Shown: positions 18,162 to 26,498, counted from the first letter of the stretch. The stretch: DNA of 64,000 nucleotides from Fulvivirga ligni (GCF_021389935.1 NZ_CP089979.1:2647001-2711000), one strand, 5' to 3'. Notes: generated from the letters alone by a model not told the origin. Translations and numbers: made by a program.

Positions 18162-18180
18162 TGACGTATAATTGACGTAA
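18162..18180 (+). promoter_or_regulatory. Two direct TGACGTA repeats, 11 bases apart
   Basis: TGACGTA occurs at 18162-18168 and at 18173-18179 (the second as TTGACGTAA), spaced by one helical turn and ending 11 bases before the kinase-HTH start codon. The same motif is clustered in front of xylB (24771-24905), so it may be the binding site of a shared regulator, possibly the kinase-HTH protein itself. Confidence 0.5.
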
Positions 18181-18190
18181 TTCTGATTTT

Positions 18191-20167
18191 ATGTATTTAC
18201 TAGGCTATGATATAGGAAGTTCTTCAGTAAAGGCAAGCTTGCTGAACGTTGAGAAAAATCAGGTGAAATGCGTGGTGCAATATCCTGATAATGAGATGGA
18301 TATTATCTCACGCAAGCACGGATGGGCAGAGCAGCAGCCGGAGCTCTGGTGGCAGAACTTTATCATCGTTACCAGAAAGCTTTTAGCAGAATCTAAAGTG
18401 CCAGCATCTCAGATAAAAGGTATCGGCATCTCTTATCAGATGCACGGGTTAGTGCTGGTAGACAAAGACTATCAGGTACTTAGACCTTCCATTATTTGGT
18501 GTGATAGCAGAGGTGTGGAGATTGGGAAAAGCGCTTTTAAAGAGATGGGACGGGAATATTGTCTCCAGAACTTATTAAACAGCCCTGGTAATTTCACTGC
18601 TTCCAGATTAAAGTGGGTTAAAGATAACGAGCCAAACATTTACCAAAGAGTACATAAATTTATGCTGCCCGGAGATTTTATTTCTTTAAAGCTCACAGGC
18701 GAAGCATATACCACCATTCCTGGATTATCAGAAGGGATTTTCTGGGATTTCAATGAGCAAAAAGTATCGTCAGAGCTCCTGAACTATTATGGACTTTCAG
18801 AAGAGCATATTTGTGATATTACCCCCACCTTTGGCATACAAGGCCAGGTAACAAAAGAAGCTGCCGCTTTATGTGGATTGAAGGCAGGTACTCCTGTGAG
18901 CTATAGAGCTGGGGATCAACCTACTAACGCATTGGCGCTGAATGTGATGCGCCCTAATGAGATAGCAGCAACCAGCGGAACCTCCGGAGTGGTGTATGGT
19001 GTGGTGGATAAACCCATTTTTGATTATAAATCACGAGTGAATTCATTTGCTCACGTCAATTATGAGCAGAATCATGATAGGATAGGGGTTTTGCTCTGCC
19101 TAAACGGTGCCGGAATTCAATACAGCTGGATGAAAAACCAGATCGCTCGTGGAGATAGGAATTATAAAGATATGGAGCGCATGGTATCTACAGTACCTAT
19201 TGGGTGTGATGGACTATGCATATTGCCCTTCGGAAACGGAGCCGAACGTATGCTGGAAAATCAGAATATCAACTCGCACATTCATAATATACAATTCAAT
19301 AGACACGATAGAGCACATTTATATAGGGCGGCTTTAGAGGGTGTTGCTTTTTCATTTGTGAGAGGCGTTAATATTCTCAAGGAAATTGGCCTTAAGGTAG
19401 ATGTAATGCGGGTGGGCAATGACAATATGTTTCAGTCTGAGGTGTTTTCTACTACCATTGCTACGCTGCTTGATTGCCAGATAGAGGTGATGGACACCAC
19501 CGCAGCAGTGGGAGCAGCTCGGGCAGCTGGCGTGGCTACAGGTGTTTATAGCTCACTTGAACAGGCTTTAGAGGGAGTAAGTGCAGATGTAGTTTATGAA
19601 CCTGAGTATGACGGAGCGGCTTGCCATAGAGCTTATAATTATTGGCAAAGCTGCTTAGATAAGGCTTTAATGCATAACGCGGCTCGTCCGGCAAATCTTA
19701 ATCTTCGAGAAGCTCTGGAAGATATGGAGCTGAAAATGGAGGAAAAAAGCAAAGAGTTGACGGCTCTTCACCTCAAAATTCAGGCTCGTGATGAGTTTTT
19801 GGAAGAACTTAAAAATGATATCAGAGATCTCCAATCGGAAAATGGCTTTGACCATTCTTATCAGCTGGATCGTATCTTGAAAAAGATTGACAATCAGATG
19901 GATAGAAGTAATCGTTGGCAGTCTTTTGAGCAACATTTTGATGTTATACATGGCGATTTTTTTAAAAACTTGAAAAGCAGTTTCCCGGGCCTTTCGGTGT
20001 CTGATGTGAAGTTGATGGCCCTTCTGAAAATGCGAATGAATACCAAGGACATTGCTGAACAGCTCAACCTCTCAGTAAGAGGGGTGGAGACCAGAAGGTA
20101 CAGGCTTCGTAAAAAGCTACAGCTGGACAGGCACCTTGCTCTGGATAACTTTGTAGAGCAGATTTAA
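18191..20167 (+). CDS. Xylulokinase homologue fused to coiled-coil and LuxR-like HTH domain; putative sugar-sensing regulator
   Basis: The protein has 658 residues. Residues 1-495 are an FGGY-family kinase closely similar to the XylB encoded at 25005. Phosphate loop DIGSSSVKASLL, substrate motif MHG (84-86), catalytic Asp242 in YRAGDQ and the TSGTSGVVYG loop are all kept, so kinase activity is possible. Residues about 500-570 form a charged coiled coil (MEEKSKELTALHLKI). Residues about 575-658 are a LuxR-like helix-turn-helix (MNTKDIAEQLNLSVRGVE, RYRLRKKL). The tail from the coil onward is homologous to the cytoplasmic part of the membrane sensor at 40285. Probably it binds xylulose or a related sugar and regulates the xylose genes. 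Its stop overlaps the convergent GH26 stop by 4 bases. Domain composition is certain; the regulatory role is inference. Confidence 0.9.
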   Translation: MYLLGYDIGSSSVKASLLNVEKNQVKCVVQYPDNEMDIISRKHGWAEQQPELWWQNFIIVTRKLLAESKVPASQIKGIGISYQMHGLVLVDKDYQVLRPSIIWCDSRGVEIGKSAFKEMGREYCLQNLLNSPGNFTASRLKWVKDNEPNIYQRVHKFMLPGDFISLKLTGEAYTTIPGLSEGIFWDFNEQKVSSELLNYYGLSEEHICDITPTFGIQGQVTKEAAALCGLKAGTPVSYRAGDQPTNALALNVMRPNEIAATSGTSGVVYGVVDKPIFDYKSRVNSFAHVNYEQNHDRIGVLLCLNGAGIQYSWMKNQIARGDRNYKDMERMVSTVPIGCDGLCILPFGNGAERMLENQNINSHIHNIQFNRHDRAHLYRAALEGVAFSFVRGVNILKEIGLKVDVMRVGNDNMFQSEVFSTTIATLLDCQIEVMDTTAAVGAARAAGVATGVYSSLEQALEGVSADVVYEPEYDGAACHRAYNYWQSCLDKALMHNAARPANLNLREALEDMELKMEEKSKELTALHLKIQARDEFLEELKNDIRDLQSENGFDHSYQLDRILKKIDNQMDRSNRWQSFEQHFDVIHGDFFKNLKSSFPGLSVSDVKLMALLKMRMNTKDIAEQLNLSVRGVETRRYRLRKKLQLDRHLALDNFVEQI

Positions 20168-21294
20168 TGGGTTTTATTCAGGTATTGGTACAAAGTGTCT
20201 GATGATAGAATAAACGTCTTTTTACTGGTTTCTTCTCTCCATTTTTTAGTGATCAATGAGCTTTTCTGCAGACGGGCATCTATCTTTTGAAAAGTAGGAT
20301 TGTCCTTCCACATAGGCTGGGACTTCCAGTAGGAGTTGATGTAACTCACCGCTTTTATCTCATCCGGATTATCATGGATGGTTTTGAACAAAGGAATAAA
20401 CCATTTTTTCCAAGCTACTTCAGCCTGTTTTGCATCAGAAAGATTTGTGGCTATAGTTTGTCCATCGAATTTAATGGTTTCGTCGCCAATGGTAGGTGTA
20501 GCCTCAGCTATGAACACTGGTTTTCCTTTTTGGCGGGCAAACTCTATCATTTTAGCTTCATCGTACCGAGCGAAGAAGGAATAGGCGCACCAGTCTACAT
20601 AGTCATCACCAGGGTACCAGGCCTCCAAATGATCCAGGCTTGATGCCCAGCCGGTAGATTGCCATACAAAAGCAACATTATTCACTTCCAAGCTATCAAA
20701 GACATCATGAATATGACGGAAAGATTTGATATAGTCCTCTCTGTTATAATGATTCCACTGATGGCCATCAAACTCATAACCTACACGTAGAAATACAGGC
20801 CTCTCGCCTTGCTTTTTGATGAATTCTGCCAAGCCAACTATTAAGTCATCATGCTCACCATTAGCAACTTGTGTCTCATGGTTTACAAAAGCCAAGCCGA
20901 TAGCCAAAGCCATATTTTTAAAGTCGGGATCAGACAATTGCATGGCTATGTTGCTAGGTCCATCACCCCAGTTATCCGTGGTATTTACGCCGTCCAGGCC
21001 TTTGTTGATGTGACCAAATGAGCTGTCTCCGGGTGAAAAATTAGTGTACATGGTAAAGCCAGCTGGTCGGTCGAAGTTGTCCAGGTAGCCATCATTATAG
21101 TTCTCCAATCCACCGATAGCGGCTAATTCCTGGCCCACAAAGAGCAAGACTTTGCCATCTTCAGGTTCGAACTTAGCTAGTTTCCTTGCGGGCTTAGTAA
21201 GACTCTTTTCAAGTTGGGGATCTGACTCTCTACTTTTTAAACAGCTCATCACAGTTAAAAGTAATATACAGATAATGAAGGGTTTCAAGGTCAT
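20164..21294 (-). CDS. GH26-type lipoprotein glycosidase, probable beta-1,3-xylanase
   Basis: The protein has 376 residues with a lipoprotein signal (lipobox LTVMSC, Cys18), so it is lipid-anchored in the outer membrane or periplasm. The catalytic region resembles the GH26 branch that contains beta-1,3-xylanases: FVGQELAAIGG at the start, acid/base Glu174 in RVGYEFDG, WYPGDDYVDWCAYSFF, and nucleophile Glu264 in VFIAEATP. The C-terminal YINSYWKSQPMW strand also matches. It is the last gene of the leftward porter-GH43-GH26 operon, one base after GH43. Xylan linkage is inferred from resemblance and from the xylose genes around it. Beta-mannanase, the other main GH26 activity, is less likely here. 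Confidence 0.8.
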   Translation of the reverse strand: MTLKPFIICILLLTVMSCLKSRESDPQLEKSLTKPARKLAKFEPEDGKVLLFVGQELAAIGGLENYNDGYLDNFDRPAGFTMYTNFSPGDSSFGHINKGLDGVNTTDNWGDGPSNIAMQLSDPDFKNMALAIGLAFVNHETQVANGEHDDLIVGLAEFIKKQGERPVFLRVGYEFDGHQWNHYNREDYIKSFRHIHDVFDSLEVNNVAFVWQSTGWASSLDHLEAWYPGDDYVDWCAYSFFARYDEAKMIEFARQKGKPVFIAEATPTIGDETIKFDGQTIATNLSDAKQAEVAWKKWFIPLFKTIHDNPDEIKAVSYINSYWKSQPMWKDNPTFQKIDARLQKSSLITKKWREETSKKTFILSSDTLYQYLNKTH

Positions 21295-21295
21295 C

Positions 21296-22882
21296 TTATT
21301 TTAATTCGGTATAATTGAAATGCTTAAAATCAGCAGCCTTGCCTTGACCTGATAGATCCTGGCAGCAAATGCCACAGAAGGCTCCCGTAAAGGCAGGTCT
21401 GTAGTGGTTGGTCTCATCACGCACATAGTCATCAGAAAGAATGCTGGCATCTAAGGCTGAACCTATTGGTTTCCAGGTATCAGCTTCTTTATAATGAAAT
21501 TGTAATCTGTCGTAATGAAGCACGCCTTTGAGGTGAATGCCCGGTGCTAATGACTCAATAGCTATTGTTTGCGACTCAGTGACCTTACTCTTGTCATAAG
21601 TGATCACTTGAATGGTCTTTTGTTGCTGATCATCGCAGGATACAGTTAAATAGTGGAAGTGATTGGTATTATAATAAAAAATAAGCCCGGCCATCTGCTG
21701 AAAGTTAACTGGGGCGAATTCCAGGTAGGTGGAGGCTTCAATTTTAAAATGTTGTATTCTCCTCGCGATCAAGCTTTGGTAGTGAAAGGAACTTAAAGAT
21801 TCTCGGCCTTTTAGCCTCAAAAATCCTGGCTTTGCCGTCAAGGTGGCCCAACTTTCTTCTATGGGAACTCTTAATGACTGAAAATGAATATCCAGCACCG
21901 GCTGATCAAAAGTCACATGATGGACACTAGGAGTAAAGTCTTGAGGTGTCTGCCCATTAGAGCTTACCAGGGATCGAGGTGTTCTTGCTCCATTTTTAAG
22001 TTGTGGCCATTGGTTGTCAGGCCAATCTATCAATTCAATGGCTGTTTCCCTACCAAGAATACATTTACCTAAGGGACTCAGTGGCCGCGCAACCAGAAAG
22101 GTAGCTAACCATTGCCCATGCTCATCCTGAATCAGATCTGCATGACCAGCTTTTTGAAGCTCAGCTTCGGGATGATGCCTGGAGGTAATGATGGGATTTT
22201 CAGGGTGAACCTCATAAGGACCTGTGATTGATTGAGAGCGAGCCACCGTAACGGCATGGCCATATTCGGTGCCACCTTCGGCCGTAATCAGGTAGTAAAA
22301 TCCATCTTTCTTATATAAATGTGGCCCTTCAGTGCAGCCAAGTTCGGTACCCTTGAAAATGGTGTGGATCGGTCCGGTCAGTCTTTTTTCAGCTTCATCA
22401 TATTCCTGAAGGGTGATACCTCCAAAAAAATGATTATTACGCTGATCCGTAATCATGGCCAAAAGCCATTTTTTGCCATCAGTATCATGGAAAAGTGAGG
22501 CATCAAAACCGGAAGAATTTAAATACACAGGATCTGACCATTCTCCTAAAATATTATCTGTTGTCACCAGATAGTTGTGGGTGTCTTTCCATTTACCGTC
22601 AAATGATCTTACGTTGCTATACACCAGGTAAAAGGTGTTATTATGATATGAAAGACAAGGCGCCCAAACGCCGCAAGAATCAGGATTTCCACGCATATCT
22701 AACTGCGAGATTCTGTTTAACGGTCTTGCTACTAACTCCCAGTTAATGAGGTCTTTTGAATAATGTATTTGCACACCAGGAAACCATTCAAAGGTGCTGG
22801 TGGCTATATAATAACCATCTTTAGTTTTAATGATAGAAGGATCAGGGTTAAATCCTCTTAAAATGGGGTTTTGTATCTGCAT
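21296..22882 (-). CDS. GH43-family glycosidase, probable cytoplasmic beta-xylosidase
   Basis: This 528-residue protein has no signal peptide, so it acts in the cytoplasm. The five-bladed GH43 propeller is shown by the catalytic base Asp14 (GFNPDPSI), pKa-modulating Asp (SGFDASLF, near 128) and general acid Glu (ELGCTEGPHLYKK, near 187). A C-terminal beta-sandwich of about 200 residues (from about 330) is typical of XynB-type beta-xylosidases. It would release xylose from imported xylo-oligosaccharides. It lies between the sugar porter (8 bases upstream) and the GH26 gene (1 base downstream), clearly in one operon. Alpha-arabinofuranosidase is the main alternative activity of the family. Confidence 0.88.
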   Translation of the reverse strand: MQIQNPILRGFNPDPSIIKTKDGYYIATSTFEWFPGVQIHYSKDLINWELVARPLNRISQLDMRGNPDSCGVWAPCLSYHNNTFYLVYSNVRSFDGKWKDTHNYLVTTDNILGEWSDPVYLNSSGFDASLFHDTDGKKWLLAMITDQRNNHFFGGITLQEYDEAEKRLTGPIHTIFKGTELGCTEGPHLYKKDGFYYLITAEGGTEYGHAVTVARSQSITGPYEVHPENPIITSRHHPEAELQKAGHADLIQDEHGQWLATFLVARPLSPLGKCILGRETAIELIDWPDNQWPQLKNGARTPRSLVSSNGQTPQDFTPSVHHVTFDQPVLDIHFQSLRVPIEESWATLTAKPGFLRLKGRESLSSFHYQSLIARRIQHFKIEASTYLEFAPVNFQQMAGLIFYYNTNHFHYLTVSCDDQQQKTIQVITYDKSKVTESQTIAIESLAPGIHLKGVLHYDRLQFHYKEADTWKPIGSALDASILSDDYVRDETNHYRPAFTGAFCGICCQDLSGQGKAADFKHFNYTELK

Positions 22883-22890
22883 TTAAAAAA

Positions 22891-24666
22891 TCAATTATCT
22901 ATTAGTTCAGCCTCTATTTCCTCCAAAGATTTGCCTTTGGTTTCTACCACATATTTCAAAACAAAAAACAAGCACAAAATCATAAAGGCTGCGAATATGA
23001 AAAAGGTGGTGGCCGAGCCCAGTTTTTCCAGTTCGTATGGAAATATGGTGGCTACCGCAAAACTTGTCAGTGCGTTCAATGAGCCTGCTACAGAAATAGC
23101 CAGTCCTCTTGATCGATTAGGAAATATCTCAGATAGAATGGCCCACATTACCGGGCCCAGCGATATGGAAAATCCAGCTATAAAACCTAAAATGCCTATT
23201 AGCACCCAATTGGCATTAATATTAATGCTGGTGCCTAAAATAACCTGCTTATATGCATCAGCAAAGCGCAGTTCTGTTACTTCATCTGCTGATAATTCCT
23301 GATTAGCTATGATGTTCTGAGCACTACTCATCTGTAGCTCTCTGCTAAAAGCTGTTTTCAAAGTGCTAAAAAAGTCGAGTTCATTCGTATAAACTTTTCC
23401 TTTTTGTCTTTCCAATACGCTGGTAATCAGTTTGATCTCGTAGTTAATGGTATTGTAAGTGTCATGCTGCACCTCAGCTATTACCTGCCCGTTTTTATAC
23501 ACCGAGGCGGCTGTCTGTATGTACACAATGCTATCTTTCTGGTAGATTTTAGGGTTGGTGGCTTTGGCCTGGGCCAATACCTCAGAATCCTTCAATGACT
23601 GCTCTAGGCTAGTGATGGTATTATCAGTAACCTTATAGGTTGCTATGTAGAAAGAATAACCTACCATTACCAGAAAAGCAGCCATGATAGATGTGCCTAT
23701 GATCAAAAGCGGCTTCCTACCCAATCTATCTATTACCAGCATCGATAATACGGTGAATACCATGAAGATAATACCTACAATTATGGCCTGAAGAAAGGCG
23801 GTGTCAGTGGCGCCTCCGGCCGTTTCAAAAATCATCGGGGCATAATAAAGTACTGCATTAATGCCGCTTACCTGTTGAAAGAAGGCAAGCGCAAGACCAA
23901 TAATCAGCACTACTTTCATTCTTCGGGAAAACACTTCTGATAGCTTAGCTTTTTTCTCTTTTTTAGTGGCTTTAAGTGTGTTCTGGATATTCTGAAATTC
24001 AATGACTGCCTGTTCATGATCTCTCACCTTATTCAGAGTGAATTTAGCCTCTTCCAAGCGACCTTTTTGGATGAGCCACCTGGGGCTTTCTGGAATGATA
24101 AATAGAAGTATGAAATATAACGCGGCAGGGAAGGCTCCTATGCCCAGCATCCATCGCCAGTTCAGGTCTGGGTCTTCTATGAACTGAAGTATGTAGTAGT
24201 TAGAAAAGTATGCTATCGATAAACCAAGTACTATATTTAATTGGTTGATAGTGACTAGCTTACCTCTATTTTCGGGAGGAGCCATTTCAGCGATATACAT
24301 AGGAGCTACTAGTATAGCTATGCCTACACCAATACCTGCAACAAATTTACAAATGATGAAAATGATAATGTGCCCCGCCAATGCTGTACCTGACGCCCCA
24401 AGCATAAATAAGAAGGCTGTAATTAATAATGCTTTCTTTCTTCCAATAGCATCGCTGATCATGCCGGCAGTTAGGTTGCCTAGAATAGATCCTAATAGAA
24501 TGGCACTGGTACTAATCCCTAGCAGCAGAGGTTGGCTGGAGATATTGAAGGTGTTTTTATAGAAGGTGATGGCCCCAGAATTAACTACGCCGTCAAAACC
24601 CAAAAGAAAGCCCCCAAGTGCTACTATAACAGATATTAATACAGGGTAGAGTTGATTTTTTTTCAT
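22891..24666 (-). CDS. Sugar porter (MFS) transporter, probable xylose:H+ symporter
   Basis: This is a sugar-porter-family major facilitator with 12 membrane helices. Signatures are the N-terminal GGFLLGFDGVVNSG, the GRKKALL loop, PESPRWLIQKGRLEEA, the QQVSGINAVLYYAP motif of helix 7, and the closing VVETKGKSLEEIEAEL. I place the start at the ATG at 24666 (MKKNQLYPVLIS). The frame is open to 24756, but that would add 30 residues unlike the family and would place a conserved regulatory-looking site inside the gene. An insertion of about 130 residues between helices 9 and 10 (about 370-500, with KDSEVLAQAKATNPKIYQKD) makes it longer than XylE. It heads the operon with GH43 and GH26. Xylose is inferred as substrate from context. 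Confidence 0.85.
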   Translation of the reverse strand: MKKNQLYPVLISVIVALGGFLLGFDGVVNSGAITFYKNTFNISSQPLLLGISTSAILLGSILGNLTAGMISDAIGRKKALLITAFLFMLGASGTALAGHIIIFIICKFVAGIGVGIAILVAPMYIAEMAPPENRGKLVTINQLNIVLGLSIAYFSNYYILQFIEDPDLNWRWMLGIGAFPAALYFILLFIIPESPRWLIQKGRLEEAKFTLNKVRDHEQAVIEFQNIQNTLKATKKEKKAKLSEVFSRRMKVVLIIGLALAFFQQVSGINAVLYYAPMIFETAGGATDTAFLQAIIVGIIFMVFTVLSMLVIDRLGRKPLLIIGTSIMAAFLVMVGYSFYIATYKVTDNTITSLEQSLKDSEVLAQAKATNPKIYQKDSIVYIQTAASVYKNGQVIAEVQHDTYNTINYEIKLITSVLERQKGKVYTNELDFFSTLKTAFSRELQMSSAQNIIANQELSADEVTELRFADAYKQVILGTSININANWVLIGILGFIAGFSISLGPVMWAILSEIFPNRSRGLAISVAGSLNALTSFAVATIFPYELEKLGSATTFFIFAAFMILCLFFVLKYVVETKGKSLEEIEAELIDN

Positions 24667-24679
24667 GAAGGCGCATTTA

Positions 24680-24694
24680 AATTCGCAAACGATT
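24680..24694. promoter_or_regulatory. LacI-operator-like site upstream of the porter gene
   Basis: AATTCGCAAACGATT here is identical to the first 15 bases of the palindrome at 43419-43440. The AAACGATT core resembles LacI/GalR-family operators. It lies 14 bases upstream of the porter ATG at 24666. The second half is degenerate here. Confidence 0.45.
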
Positions 24695-24770
24695 TCATAA
24701 AGAAAGCTATTTTGCCTAACTATCAGTAAGGTTTCACTACTGCACGAATTCGCCATAATTTATTCATTTG

Positions 24771-24905
24771 TACGTCATTACTCAATGGAAAAAGTTGCCA
24801 AAGTCTAGTTCCTGAAAATGCGGCTACGTCAACAGTACGCCACTGTATGGTAGTGAAGGGTTGTTGACGTATGAAATTGGCGTATTTATGAATTTAATTG
24901 ACGAA
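24771..24905. promoter_or_regulatory. Cluster of TTGACGTA-like motifs upstream of xylB
   Basis: Motifs read as follows: TACGTCA at 24771-24777, TACGTCAA at 24825-24832, TACGCCAC at 24836-24843, TTGACGTA at 24864-24871, TTGGCGTA at 24877-24884 and TTGACGAA at 24898-24905. The first three are on the minus strand. The same motif appears twice just before the kinase-HTH gene (18162-18180). Density far exceeds chance for a 7-8 base word, so this is a likely regulator-binding array. Confidence 0.6.
24825..24871. repeat. Nested inverted repeat in the xylB upstream region
   Basis: Perfect 10-base arms TACGTCAACA (24825-24834) and TGTTGACGTA (24862-24871) enclose a second inverted repeat, CACT/AGTG at 24841-24844 and 24852-24855. 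It could be two facing operator sites that support looping, or an RNA hairpin in a long leader. Confidence 0.65.
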
Positions 24906-25004
24906 TGGGTGAAGTATTGAAAGTAAGTGCATTCCACATGAAAAACACCAAATTTGTGAAGTTCAACTGATTAAAAAAACGATAGCAAAACAACCAATTC
25001 CCTC

Positions 25005-26498
25005 ATGAGTAAATATTTAATAGGTTTTGATATCGGTAGCTCGTCTATAAAGGCGGCGCTGGTAAACGCCGAGACACGGGAGACCGTAGGCATGGCGCAA
25101 TACCCTGATACTGAGATGGAAATACAGGCCTTGCAGGAAGGCTGGGCCGAGCAGGATCCTGAACAGTGGTGGGAGTATGTGGCCAAAGTATGTAAAAAAG
25201 TATTAGCCCAAACCGGTGTCAACGGCGCTGATGTAGAATCGATAGGTCTTTCTTATCAGATGCATGGTTTGGTGCTGGTAGATAAAGGCCAGAAAGTACT
25301 TCGTCCTTCTATTATCTGGTGCGATAGCCGCAGTGTAGATATCGGCAATGACGCTTTTGAGGGAATAGGAGAAAAAGTATGTCATACTCACTTGCTAAAT
25401 TCACCGGGTAATTTTACCGCCTCAAAACTGATGTGGGTAAAAGAAAATGAGCCTGAGGTTTATAGTAAAATACACAAGTTCATGCTTCCTGGAGATTTCA
25501 TAGCTATGAAAATGACAGGGAAGATCGTTACCACCAAATCGGGCTTGTCAGAAGGTATCCTTTGGGATTTTCAGAATAATGATATCGCTCAGATGGTGCT
25601 TGATTATTATGATATTGACCGCTCCTTAGTTCCGGAAATAGCTGATACTTTCTCAGTTCAGGGCCTCGTAACCGAGCAGTCTGCCGAAATTCTGGGCTTA
25701 AAAGCAGGAATCCCTGTTACCTACCGAGCTGGTGATCAGCCCAATAATGCCTTATCCTTACAAGTGACTAAGCCAGGGGAAATCGCAGCTACCGGCGGCA
25801 CTTCAGGCGTGGTGTACGCTGTGGTAGATCAGCCTTTATATGATGGGGCATCACGAGTAAATGGCTTTGCTCATGTTAATCATCAGTCTGATGCTCAGAG
25901 AATCGGAGTATTGCTTTGTATCAATGGAGCCGGGTCACAATACCGCTGGGTAAGACAAGTTGTGGGTGAAGATGTGAGCTATGAGAAAATGGAAGAGATG
26001 ATCAACCAGGTGCCTATTGGTGCTGATGGCCTTCGCATTGTTCCTTTTGGAAATGGAGCCGAGCGCATGTTGGAGAATCAATTTGTAGGTGCTCAGGTCA
26101 ACAATATTCAATTTAACCGCCATGGTAAAGGTCATATGTACAGAGCAGCTCTTGAAGGAGTGGCTTTTGCCTTTGTCTATGGTGTGGAGATTATAAAAAA
26201 CATGGGTATTGAGACGCATGTTATTAAAGTAGGAAATGATAATTTATTCAGATCTAAAGTGTTTTCTACTACTGTGGCCACCCTTACAGGTTGCAGAATA
26301 GAAGTAATAGAAACTACCGGTGCGGTTGGAGCGGCCAGAGGATCTGGATTAGTGACAGGGAGATATAAGGAGCTGGATGATATTTATGGCAAGGCCGAGC
26401 AGGTAGATAGCTATGAAATGAGCCCTGACAAAGACCCCTACCAGAAGGCTTATAACATCTGGAAAAAAGACTTAAAGAATTTATTAGAGAACAATTAA
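25005..26498 (+). CDS. xylB: Xylulokinase
   Basis: This 497-residue FGGY-family kinase phosphorylates D-xylulose to xylulose 5-phosphate. Motifs are the N-terminal phosphate loop FDIGSSSIKAAL, substrate motif MHG (86-88), catalytic Asp244 in YRAGDQPNN, and ATGGTSGVVYA. It is first in the rightward xylB-xylA-transketolase operon. The order xylB before xylA, with 13 bases between, is unlike E. coli's xylA-xylB. It is a close paralogue of the kinase part of the fusion at 18191 but stops at the normal length. Cytoplasmic. Confidence 0.95.
   Translation: MSKYLIGFDIGSSSIKAALVNAETRETVGMAQYPDTEMEIQALQEGWAEQDPEQWWEYVAKVCKKVLAQTGVNGADVESIGLSYQMHGLVLVDKGQKVLRPSIIWCDSRSVDIGNDAFEGIGEKVCHTHLLNSPGNFTASKLMWVKENEPEVYSKIHKFMLPGDFIAMKMTGKIVTTKSGLSEGILWDFQNNDIAQMVLDYYDIDRSLVPEIADTFSVQGLVTEQSAEILGLKAGIPVTYRAGDQPNNALSLQVTKPGEIAATGGTSGVVYAVVDQPLYDGASRVNGFAHVNHQSDAQRIGVLLCINGAGSQYRWVRQVVGEDVSYEKMEEMINQVPIGADGLRIVPFGNGAERMLENQFVGAQVNNIQFNRHGKGHMYRAALEGVAFAFVYGVEIIKNMGIETHVIKVGNDNLFRSKVFSTTVATLTGCRIEVIETTGAVGAARGSGLVTGRYKELDDIYGKAEQVDSYEMSPDKDPYQKAYNIWKKDLKNLLENN

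Larger units (their letters stand above)
17813..18190. other. Intergenic region between divergent genes, with operator sites
   Basis: 378 bases without a coding region separate the leftward peptidase gene from the rightward kinase-HTH gene. The half next to the kinase gene holds a 27-base palindrome at 18113-18139 and two direct TGACGTA repeats at 18162-18179 (entered separately). The half next to the peptidase gene shows nothing I can assign. Confidence 0.7.
24667..25004. other. Divergent promoter region between porter and xylB operons
   Basis: 338 bases without a gene (using the 24666 porter start). It holds a 15-base match to the LacI-like palindrome of the laminarin locus (24680), at least five TTGACGTA-like motifs, and a nested inverted repeat (24825-24871). 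It probably contains two divergent promoters controlled together. Confidence 0.75.

Noticed and set aside
18191-20167. Possible artefactual fusion of two genes
   Set aside because: The frame is open throughout, the kinase-to-coil junction is smooth, and the tail is homologous along its full length to that of another protein. An assembly join seems unlikely, though raw reads would settle it.
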